Assembly (NCBI GenBank): GCA_964605715.1 | Contig: CAZSDV010000035.1 | Span: 1-23,413 of the forward strand | Reading direction: 5' to 3' | DNA length: 23,413 nucleotides | Origin: JAPUME01 sp964605715 | Lineage (GTDB): Bacteria > Acidobacteriota > Terriglobia > UBA7540 > JAPUME01 | Shown: in pieces, positions 8,668 through 16,101 of the stretch | Position numbering within the stretch: the stretch's first letter is position 1 | Layout of the letters: each line of letters opens with the position of its first letter | Program-made: the position numbers and the translations under genes | Notes under the pieces: model-generated | What the model saw: the letters and a program-made list of their open reading frames with translations, nothing else | Databases searched by the model: none | Told to the model about the DNA's origin: nothing

Positions 8668-9744
8668 ATGTCTCAGCGAGAGCAAGTCCAATGGATTCAA
8701 TTGCGGGTAGGATTGATGGTAGTCGCAAGTTTGACTGTTTTTGCCATCGCCATTTTTCTCATTAGCGGGCAAGTGGGCTTGTTTAGTCCTAAATATCAGT
8801 TAAAGTCTTACTTTTCAGATGTACAAGGATTGAAAACAGGAACTCCAGTGCGATTGGTGGGACTTGAAGTTGGGAATGTAGAGTCAATTTCAATTCCACC
8901 GTACACAGATCCTGGGCGGGCCGTTGAGGTTACATTATCTATTGCGGTGGAGTATCAATCAGAAATCCGGGCGGATTCAGAAGCCAGACTAGAGAGTGAA
9001 GGAGTGCTTGGCGACCGATTTATCAATGTTAGCCGCGGAAGCCCCCACGCGGCAATTTTGAAAGATGGGGAAGAGCTAATGGGCAGGCCAAGTACGGACA
9101 TGAAAGAGATAATGAGCAACACTAGTGATGTGTTAAGTAACCTTCGTGACCTTAGTGGTACGTTGAGTGATATTACTGAACAGGTGGAGCAAGGACAAGG
9201 ATCTCTTGGGAGATTACTTAGCGATCCTTCTTTCTACAGTCGCTTGAGTCGGACGGCTGGTTCTGCCGAACGCGTTGTGTCAAGAATTGAGCAAGGTGAA
9301 GGTTCTGTGGGGAAGCTTCTTGTTGATGAAGGCTTTTATCAAAAACTTACATCCAGCATGGAACGACTGGACCAGGTGTTGAGCGCGATCAGTGAAGGAG
9401 AAGGTACCCTAGCCATGCTTATCAACGATCCTTCCATTCATGAAAACTTGAAACAATTCACTGGTCAACTAAGAGTTATGGTGGAAAGAGTAAATCAGGG
9501 AGAAGGAACAGTTGGTAAGCTGGTTACTGACCCTACACTTTTTAACCACATGAACCAGACGTTCCAGGGTTTAAATAAAATAACGGAAAGAATTGAGCAA
9601 GGCGAAGGAACGTTAGGTCGTTTATCGACCGATGAGACACTGTTCTTAAATCTCAATACAGCTACAGAAGCATTCAAAGCTTTCGCCGAAGATTTCCGTA
9701 AGAATCCTAAGAAGTATTTGCGCTTGAAGTTTGGCTTATTCTGA
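8668..9744 (+). CDS. mlaD: MlaD-like MCE-domain protein with C-terminal 34-residue repeats
   Basis: Periplasmic lipid-binding subunit anchored in the inner membrane. Residues 12-33 form one membrane helix, and the MCE domain follows at about 42-125 (YFSDVQGLKTGTPVRLVGLEVG, then GVLGDRFINVSRG). From about 145 the sequence becomes helical and contains five repeats built on EQGEGTVGKLLxDPxxxxxL, with the first Gly at residues 176, 210, 244, 278 and 312, exactly 34 apart. In MCE proteins such C-terminal helices form the tube or needle that extends across the periplasm. The 358-aa length is well above E. coli MlaD (183 aa). ATG at 8668; third gene of the operon. Confidence 0.93.
   Translation: MSQREQVQWIQLRVGLMVVASLTVFAIAIFLISGQVGLFSPKYQLKSYFSDVQGLKTGTPVRLVGLEVGNVESISIPPYTDPGRAVEVTLSIAVEYQSEIRADSEARLESEGVLGDRFINVSRGSPHAAILKDGEELMGRPSTDMKEIMSNTSDVLSNLRDLSGTLSDITEQVEQGQGSLGRLLSDPSFYSRLSRTAGSAERVVSRIEQGEGSVGKLLVDEGFYQKLTSSMERLDQVLSAISEGEGTLAMLINDPSIHENLKQFTGQLRVMVERVNQGEGTVGKLVTDPTLFNHMNQTFQGLNKITERIEQGEGTLGRLSTDETLFLNLNTATEAFKAFAEDFRKNPKKYLRLKFGLF
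9187..9696 (+). repeat. five in-frame repeats of 102 bp in the mlaD-like gene
   Basis: Residues 174-343 form five units of 34 codons. Conserved positions are E/NQGxG, then S/T-L/V-G-K/R-L and a D/T-D-x step. The DNA copies have drifted (different codons at most positions), so this is an old protein repeat, not a recent tandem duplication. Confidence 0.85.
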
Positions 9745-9836
9745 GAGAGGAATACAGAGAACTTTTTTCGTTACCTTGTTTAGCTTGCCAGAACCGTAAG
9801 TCCCTTTCCACTATTTTAGTAATTCTTCGTTTTTGT

Positions 9837-9924
9837 GCTGGAGTGGCGGAACTGGCAGACGCACGAGACTCAAAATCTCGCGGTCCTTAGGACCGTGGGG
9901 GTTCGACCCCCCCCTCCAGCACCA
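9837..9924 (+). tRNA. tRNA-Leu (anticodon CAA)
   Basis: An 88-nt class II tRNA. The acceptor stem is GCTGGAG/CTCCAGC, the anticodon stem CGAGA/TCTCG holds the loop CTCAAAA with anticodon CAA (reads UUG), a long variable arm forms from CGGTCC/GGACCG, and the T arm is GGGGGTTCGACCCCC. The 3' CCA is encoded at 9922-9924. It stands alone between mlaD and the convergent glycoside-hydrolase-like gene. The 3' end of a tRNA can be an integration site, but no integrase is visible. Confidence 0.97.
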
Positions 9925-9932
9925 TATCTAGT

Positions 9933-11669
9933 TCATTGTGGGTGTAATTGACCAACCTCGAGGCTGGACGTGGGCCACTTCCCACGAGGACCGCTGAATG
10001 CTAGCTCCAGCCAGACAAGTCGTGCACTCGCGTCGCCCAGGTTTACGACATCTACATCATTGGTGCTGTGACGTACTGCCTTCGGTGGTATTTCAAATGC
10101 ATAGGTGGGGGCGAGTGTGCCTGCTGTAACTTTTTTCCATGCCAAATGAGACGTTTCGCCTGGGAGCACAATTTGGCCGAGTGAGCGGCAACTTTGCCCA
10201 TTCACCCGAATGCCCCATTCTCTACTCGTTGTGGTTTGTGGGTGCTGTGCAGTCAATCTCACTTGGACGATCTGCCCTTTGACGGGGGCCGGGCCGATGG
10301 GAATCCTAAACCTGACCTTCGCCTCGGAATGGATCTCACGAGGCATAGATAGTAGGGGGTCCTGTCTGGGGGCCCAAGTATCATCGTTGGTCACAATATG
10401 GCGGCGAGACCTACCTACCATGGTTTCCATGGACCCGATTTCGCGCAATAATTGGTTGAACGCCTTTCCGATAACTGATTTGCGGTAGGCTTCACCTGTG
10501 ACGCCGTAGGGCTCATTGTCAAAAAAATTAAACAGGTAGATTCGATCCGCACCCCGATCGAGAAGACTCATAGCCGCCCCCCGCACTGTTTCAAGGCTAT
10601 GGGAAACCATGGGACCCCCGGCGAATGAACGAATTGTTTGCATCAAACCCGCTTCCAGAGTGATGCTGGAACCAGCGAGCAATTGCTTCCATTGCTCTAT
10701 CGGGATGTCAAATTGTGAAAAAAGGAAAGGCGTGACAATCAATCGGTCAATGAGATTTCGACTAACCCAAGCGGGCACATCGAATCCAAGCCCCAGTGCC
10801 GTTTCCGGCCGAGTTGGCACTCGAGCTGACAGTTGGATCCGGTGACCCACTTCCTTTTCTCGTTCGTCAAGTAGGTGTCGGACCTTGGAGGTGAATTCGG
10901 TTAAGATTTCCAGTCCCTTCTTTTCTTGCCCCGGTTTGAAATAAAATGGGTTGCGCATCCAATCAATTTCGAAGCCATCCATGTCGTATCGGAATATCAA
11001 TTCACGAACATAAGCCATCTGGTAAGTCCGAACTTCAGGTCTGCCATAGTCAAGGCATTGACCATTGTAATTGTCCTGGGGATCCCTGCGGTATTCGGGA
11101 TGTTCCTTCCAGAACCGGTCATGCTGAGGATGCTCTGGATTACCGACATGATGCACATCGTTCATCCGCATACTAAGCCACGGGTGAATGCCGTGCTTTC
11201 GGCAACGGGTTATCCATCGGGCGTAGGGATCGATTCCTCGTGTATGCAGCAGTCGCGCCGCATGGGAAAAGTCCCGCCTGTGTTGCCTCATATTGGGGCT
11301 CCCGGACCATTTATACGGGCGATCCGGCACAGCAGCTAAGAACGGCTGATCGTTGTCTGCGTCGGGATCGTAACCATCCCAGACGCTTTGTCTCACCTTG
11401 CTAGCTACGCTGCTCCGCTGGGCGTTCGGGCAGAAGAATAGATGGTCTACCTGCGTCCCCCTGTAGCGGTCCACTTCAGCGTCCACACCGGCCACATTCA
11501 TGTCTTCATACGGATGGTACCAGAAGAAATGGGAATCATCGTAGTTGAGAGAAATGCCTCCCAGCCCTTTTGTGGCCACACTCCCTTCGGTTGCAAATAT
11601 AGGAGGCAGGCGTGTGATGGCAGCTGCCGTGCTCAATGCCAAAGACTTTAAGATATTGCGGCGGTTCAT
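9933..11669 (-). CDS. exported TIM-barrel glycoside-hydrolase-like protein
   Basis: Probably a secreted glycan-acting enzyme; the substrate is unknown. From the chosen ATG at 11669 it begins MNRRNILKSLALSTAAA, a twin-arginine-like or Sec signal. The centre has TIM-barrel features: KHGIHPWLSMRMNDVH, then YDMDGFEIDWMRNPFYF, whose acidic residues follow a beta strand as in GH10-like hydrolases, and a smaller beta-rich C-terminal domain. A longer start at 11687 exists, but the inner ATG overlaps the stop of an upstream fragment (ATGA), which implies translational coupling. About 578 aa. Two lines sampled by hand gave 52-57% GC against about 43% in the sulfatase locus. It ends just beside tRNA-Leu, facing it. 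Confidence 0.75.
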   Translation of the reverse strand: MNRRNILKSLALSTAAAITRLPPIFATEGSVATKGLGGISLNYDDSHFFWYHPYEDMNVAGVDAEVDRYRGTQVDHLFFCPNAQRSSVASKVRQSVWDGYDPDADNDQPFLAAVPDRPYKWSGSPNMRQHRRDFSHAARLLHTRGIDPYARWITRCRKHGIHPWLSMRMNDVHHVGNPEHPQHDRFWKEHPEYRRDPQDNYNGQCLDYGRPEVRTYQMAYVRELIFRYDMDGFEIDWMRNPFYFKPGQEKKGLEILTEFTSKVRHLLDEREKEVGHRIQLSARVPTRPETALGLGFDVPAWVSRNLIDRLIVTPFLFSQFDIPIEQWKQLLAGSSITLEAGLMQTIRSFAGGPMVSHSLETVRGAAMSLLDRGADRIYLFNFFDNEPYGVTGEAYRKSVIGKAFNQLLREIGSMETMVGRSRRHIVTNDDTWAPRQDPLLSMPREIHSEAKVRFRIPIGPAPVKGQIVQVRLTAQHPQTTTSREWGIRVNGQSCRSLGQIVLPGETSHLAWKKVTAGTLAPTYAFEIPPKAVRHSTNDVDVVNLGDASARLVWLELAFSGPRGKWPTSSLEVGQLHPQ

Positions 11670-11881
11670 ATTCGTATTTGCTCCCATTCTCTTTCGGAAC
11701 GATCCATGCTGGTGATTAACTGTTCCTGGTTGGTACCCATGAAGCCATTGATAATTGCATGCTTATTTCTTCCAAGCAGAAAGTAACCACGTGCAGCAAC
11801 CTGCTTGCATGCATCCTCATCTATTGGCTGCCTGAGATATTGGGTGTAGTATAAATCATTAGATGCATTGAGTGAAACAAT
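11666..11881 (-). pseudogene. 3' remnant of an unidentified gene, overlapping the next start by ATGA
   Basis: The reverse strand has an open frame of 71 codons between TAG (11882-11884) and TGA (11666-11668). It has no usable start codon but reads like a genuine protein tail: YYTQYLRQPIDEDACKQVAA, then GYFLLGRNKHAIINGFMG, ending SEREWEQIRI. Its stop shares bases with the ATG of the glycoside-hydrolase-like gene, the arrangement of a real operon pair. The 5' part of the gene seems to have been lost, leaving the tail. I do not recognise the family. Chance is possible, but the composition and the overlap argue against it. Confidence 0.5.
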
Positions 11882-11963
11882 CTAGTTCTGGCGGGCCAGG
11901 GTTTCATGAGCACGAGTGCAGTTAAAGAATGGGTGTATATATTCCAGTAGATAAAAGGTAATT

Positions 11964-13145
11964 GTGAGTTTGGGCTCATCGAGGATTATTTTGAAACGAT
12001 TCATTACCAAATCAAGGCATTTTGCTCCGGGGCCAACCCCATTGCTTCCAGCAGCCCAGATAGCGAGTTTTTCTGCCGAGCTGCATCATAGGACGGATGA
12101 GTTCCATCGTTACATGCGAGACACGCTCGAAGGGCTCCAGTATATTCTGGATACGAAGTCCTCGGTTGTTCTTTTTGCCTCCTCAGGAACTGGTGCCATG
12201 GAGGCGGCGTGGGCTAATCTGCTTTCACCTGGCGATCGCTCTCTAGTACTGACGGCGGGTAAGTTTGGTGAGCGGTGGTTAAAGTTGGCTCGTGCTTACG
12301 GAATTGAGGCAAAAAAAATCGAGGCCCCCTATGGCCAGACCGTATCACTTAAAGAAGTAGAGAAAGAACTTTCAGAAGGTGGGCCTTATCGTGCTGTTTT
12401 CATGCAAGCAACGGAAACTTCCACAGGAGTGAGTCACGATGTAAGGGGTGTAGCGAAGCTCGTACGATCCTATGAGGAGACCTGCCTCGTGGTGGATGCC
12501 GTGACTGGTATTGGCACCATGGAATTACGACCCGATCAGTGGGGTATTGATATTGTTGTTGGAGGATCACAGAAGGCCCTAATGATTCCCCCTGGACTTG
12601 CTTTTGCTGGTGTCAGCAAGAAAGCCTGGCGCTTTATTGAAAAAGCAAAATTGCCGCGGTTCTACTTCGATCTAGCCAGGGAACGCGAAAGCCTGGCAAA
12701 GGGTGAAGCGTCTTTTACTCCTGCTATCAGCCTAGTGGTGGCTCTTCGTCAGTCCCTGCAATACATCAAGGAATTGGGCCGTGAACAGTTGATCGCTAAT
12801 GCGAAGCTTTTGGCTGAGGCCACCCGGGAGGCTGCTGAGGCGTTAGGGCTGAAGCTGCTAGCAAAAAGTTCACCAGCGAATGCCCTGACTGCCATTTACA
12901 GTCCAACAGGAATCGATTCTGGCAAAGTTATTGAGGAAATGAAATCTTCTTTCGGAGCTGGCCTGGCAAATGGCCAAGGAGATCTCAAGGGAAAGATTTT
13001 TCGGGTGGCACATCTTGGTCACCAGGATATGATTGATCTAATGGGTTTTATCGGGGCTCTTGAATTATGTCTGAGCCGCCTAGATTATCAAATTGAATTT
13101 GGGGCAGGTGTTCGGGCAGTGCAGCGCGTCTACCTGCACAAATGA
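11964..13145 (+). CDS. class V aminotransferase (phosphoserine or alanine-glyoxylate type)
   Basis: PLP-dependent aminotransferase of 393 aa. Motifs: FAPGPTPLLP (20-29), FASSGTGAMEAA (71-82) that grips the PLP phosphate, VVDAVTGIGTMELRPDQWGIDI (176-197) with Asp178 expected to contact the pyridine nitrogen, and GGSQKAL (200-206) with Lys204 as the Schiff-base lysine. GTG at 11964 has AAAAGG five bases upstream. It lies 55 bp before serA on the same strand, so the likely job is phosphohydroxypyruvate to phosphoserine, replacing classical SerC. By family alone it would be called serine-pyruvate or alanine-glyoxylate aminotransferase. The functional choice rests on context. Confidence 0.9.
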   Translation: MSLGSSRIILKRFITKSRHFAPGPTPLLPAAQIASFSAELHHRTDEFHRYMRDTLEGLQYILDTKSSVVLFASSGTGAMEAAWANLLSPGDRSLVLTAGKFGERWLKLARAYGIEAKKIEAPYGQTVSLKEVEKELSEGGPYRAVFMQATETSTGVSHDVRGVAKLVRSYEETCLVVDAVTGIGTMELRPDQWGIDIVVGGSQKALMIPPGLAFAGVSKKAWRFIEKAKLPRFYFDLARERESLAKGEASFTPAISLVVALRQSLQYIKELGREQLIANAKLLAEATREAAEALGLKLLAKSSPANALTAIYSPTGIDSGKVIEEMKSSFGAGLANGQGDLKGKIFRVAHLGHQDMIDLMGFIGALELCLSRLDYQIEFGAGVRAVQRVYLHK

Positions 13146-13200
13146 GGGAATATTAGCTGAAGTTATTGATCTGTTAGCTGTTTAGGGAGGCTATAATCTC

Positions 13201-14787
13201 GTGAAAATTGTTGTTGCAGAAAATATCTCTGACCGTGGATTGGAGGTCCTCCGTCGAAATAACTGGGAAGTAGTATTCCTGCCGGAGTCTGGTGGGGAGC
13301 TTGAGCAAGAAATCGTTGATGCAGATGGCCTCATTGTTCGTAGTGTAACGCAGGTAACCGAGGAACTGCTTAGTTGTTGCCGCAAATTACGAGTGGTAGG
13401 TCGGGCAGGAGTAGGAGTGGACAACATTGATCTTGAGGCTGCAACTAAAAAAGGTGTTGTGGTGATGAATACACCGGGAGGAAATTCAGTTAGCGTTGCT
13501 GAGCATACCATGGCTCTCCTGACATCACTTGCGCGTGCAATTCCTCGGGCGAATACATTTCTTAAGAGTGGTAAGTGGGCGAAGGAAGAGCTATTGGGTG
13601 TCGAGCTTCAAGGAAAGGTTTTGGGGCTGATTGGGCTAGGGAGAGTTGGAATCGAGGTTTTTAAGCGGGCCCACGCTTTTGGTATGAAGATACTGGTATT
13701 TGATCCTTACGTGTCTCCCCGTGTTGCAGAGGATTTAGACGTGAGGTTGGTAGACTTAGAGGAAGTATTGGCCCAAAGTGATGTCATATCTCTTCATGCC
13801 AGCCTTACTCCTGAAACAGAGCACCTAATAAACAGAGAGAGCCTCGCAAAGATGAAGCCAGGAGTACGTATTGTGAACTGTGGACGAGGGGAATTGATAG
13901 ATGAAGCTGCGTTACTTGAAGCTCTGGAATCAGGCCATGTTGACGGGGCAGGTTTGGATGTTTTTGAAGTGGAGCCACCACAGCCGGGTTCGGCAGGCGC
14001 CAAACTCATGGTACATCAGTGCGTTGTAGCTACTCCCCACATTGCTGGGTCTACCGAAGAGGCGCAGGATTACGTGGGGCTTTGCATTGCTGAACACCTA
14101 TCGGAATATTTAATAGAAGGTATCTCGAAAAGCGCTGTGAATATGCCTTCAGTTTCACCTGAGGAGTTCAAGAAACTTGAGCCTTACATTAAGTTGGGAG
14201 AGAATGAAGGCTCATTTTTGGCGCAAATGTCAACTGGCCAGATGGATTACGTACGCATTAGTTATGATGGGGGACTGGCTGAACTTGACGCACATCTGGT
14301 AAAAGTTGCCGTGCTGAAGGGAATCCTAAACGTGATCCTTTCGGAAAAAACTAATCTGATCAACGCTGAAACTATTGCTGAGGAAAGAGGAATTATAGTT
14401 GAGGAATTACGGAGCAAGCGGCGAGTTGCTGTTTCGAACTCCCTCGGAGTTTCTTTGCGTACGGGTGGGAATTCCCAGGCAATCCTTGGAATGGTCGGAA
14501 TGGGGGGGAATCTGCGAATTCTCGGCATTAATGACATTGATGTGGAGGCCCCGCTTGAAGGAACTATTCTTTTTATTAAGAATAAGGACATTCCTGGTGT
14601 AATTGGTCGAGTGGGCACTATTCTTGGGAATAGCAAGGTGAATATCGCGAATTTTGCCCTTGGGCGTGCCCGGGAAGTCAGCCAGGCTGTCGGTGTGGTT
14701 AACGTGGACCAGGCTGTGCGGGAAGAGGTGCTGGAAGAAATTCGGGCAGTTCCTGCAGTTGAAGCAGTACGCCTAATTCAGCTTTAA
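13201..14787 (+). CDS. serA: D-3-phosphoglycerate dehydrogenase
   Basis: First step of serine synthesis: oxidises 3-phosphoglycerate with NAD. The 528-aa long form has a substrate domain (1-100), NAD-binding domain with GLGRVG (145-150), and catalytic Arg229 (NCGRGE), Glu258 (FEVEPP) and His280 (TPHIAGST). An intervening domain of about 310-450 follows, then a C-terminal ACT domain (about 455-528, NKDIPGVIGRVGTILG) likely to sense serine. GTG at 13201 has AGGGAGG upstream. It follows the class V aminotransferase by 55 bp, probably in one transcript. Confidence 0.96.
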   Translation: MKIVVAENISDRGLEVLRRNNWEVVFLPESGGELEQEIVDADGLIVRSVTQVTEELLSCCRKLRVVGRAGVGVDNIDLEAATKKGVVVMNTPGGNSVSVAEHTMALLTSLARAIPRANTFLKSGKWAKEELLGVELQGKVLGLIGLGRVGIEVFKRAHAFGMKILVFDPYVSPRVAEDLDVRLVDLEEVLAQSDVISLHASLTPETEHLINRESLAKMKPGVRIVNCGRGELIDEAALLEALESGHVDGAGLDVFEVEPPQPGSAGAKLMVHQCVVATPHIAGSTEEAQDYVGLCIAEHLSEYLIEGISKSAVNMPSVSPEEFKKLEPYIKLGENEGSFLAQMSTGQMDYVRISYDGGLAELDAHLVKVAVLKGILNVILSEKTNLINAETIAEERGIIVEELRSKRRVAVSNSLGVSLRTGGNSQAILGMVGMGGNLRILGINDIDVEAPLEGTILFIKNKDIPGVIGRVGTILGNSKVNIANFALGRAREVSQAVGVVNVDQAVREEVLEEIRAVPAVEAVRLIQL

Positions 14788-14902
14788 TTGAATCCTTCCT
14801 GATTCTGACACCTCAATCAGATGTAAAATTTAGCCTTCTACAATCCTAACGTGGACCACACGGTCTTTTCTGGAGCCATGCAGCTCTCAAGAAGGAGAAT
14901 CG

Positions 14903-16082
14903 ATGCCTCCCTATAGAGATTTGGACTTTTTGAATATCGACTCCCTCCTAACTGATGAAGAGAAGCTTGTCCGGCAAACGGTTCGTAGGTTTGTGNNNNN
15001 NNNNNGTAATCTCCTCAATTGAAGAGTGGAATCAAGAATGCAAGTTTCCATCTCATCTCGTTAAGCCCATGGGAGAGTTGGGTTTTTTAGGAGCAGGCCT
15101 TAGTGATTATGGTGGATCGAATATGAATAGTGTCCAATACGGACTTATGATGCAGGAGCTGGAGCGGGGGGATAGTAGTTTAAGGAGTTTTGTTTCTGTG
15201 CAATCCGCATTGGTGATCTATCCAATTTTAACTTACGGATCGGAAGAGCAAAAAGTACGCTGGTTGCCCCGTTTGTGCTCTGGGGAGGTGGTCGGATGTT
15301 TTGGTTTGACAGAGCCTGATTTTGGATCCAATCCTGCTGGCATGCGGACGCGTGCCGTGAAGGACGGCGACTACTATATTTTGAGTGGAGAGAAGACCTG
15401 GATTACTTCTGGTAGCATTGCAGACCTGGCACTTATTTGGGCTCGCCTCGATGATTCAAAAAAGACAGTTCGTGGTTTCCTGGTAGAGAAGGGAACGCCA
15501 GGATTTTCGGTACAGGATATTCACGGGAAATATTCAATGCGAGCCTCAATTTCTTCAAGTATTTCCTTGAGTGACACCCGTGTGCCCGCAGCCAATATGC
15601 TTCCTAAGGCGAAAGGAATGATGGGTCCATTAAGCTGCCTGACGCAGGGACGTTTTGGTATCGGATGGGGTACGATTGGGGCTGCGATGGCTTGTTTCCA
15701 TGAGACATTGGAATTTACAAAAGCGCGGAGGCAGTTCGGTAAAAAACCTATTGCTGGACATCAGCTAGTGCAAGAGCAGCTGGTTGAAATGGTAGCGGAA
15801 ATCAGCAAAGGACAACTGTTAGCCTTACATATAGGGCGGCTGAAAGATGAAGGAATGCTCGAGCCCGCACATGCTTCTTTGTTAAAAAGGAACAATTCTC
15901 GTATGGCTTTGCAGGTGGCGCGCGCGGCAAGGGACCTGCTGGGGGCAAGTGGTATTACTTCAGAGCACTCAGTTTTTCGCCGAATGGCAAACCTTGAATC
16001 TGTTGCTACCTACGAAGGTACTCACAATATCCACACACTAATTGTGGGCCAGAAGATTACTGGAATTCCTGCCTACGAATGA
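14903..16082 (+). CDS. acyl-CoA dehydrogenase, glutaryl-CoA dehydrogenase type (spans an assembly gap)
   Basis: FAD-dependent flavoprotein predicted to oxidise glutaryl-CoA (lysine and tryptophan breakdown). ATG at 14903 has AAGGAG five bases upstream and gives MPPYRDLDFLNIDSLLTDEE, a usual N-terminus. The 10-N gap then forces a frame change to the frame reading SSIEEWNQECKFP. Family text follows: RSFVSVQSALV with the Arg and Ser that bind the glutaryl carboxylate in human GCDH, CFGLTEPDFGSNP, GEKTWITSG, and TYEGTHNIHTLIVG with the catalytic Glu. About 393 aa with the gap. It is close to serA (115 bp) but functionally separate. The stop is only 19 bp from the convergent polA end. Confidence 0.9.
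14996..15005. other. 10-N assembly gap in the acyl-CoA dehydrogenase gene
   Basis: The upstream frame (from ATG 14903) and the downstream frame join only if the true gap is a multiple of 3. Alignment to family text suggests only a few residues are missing. Confidence 0.9.
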
Positions 16083-16101
16083 GGCTATCTTTGCATTTGT
16101 T

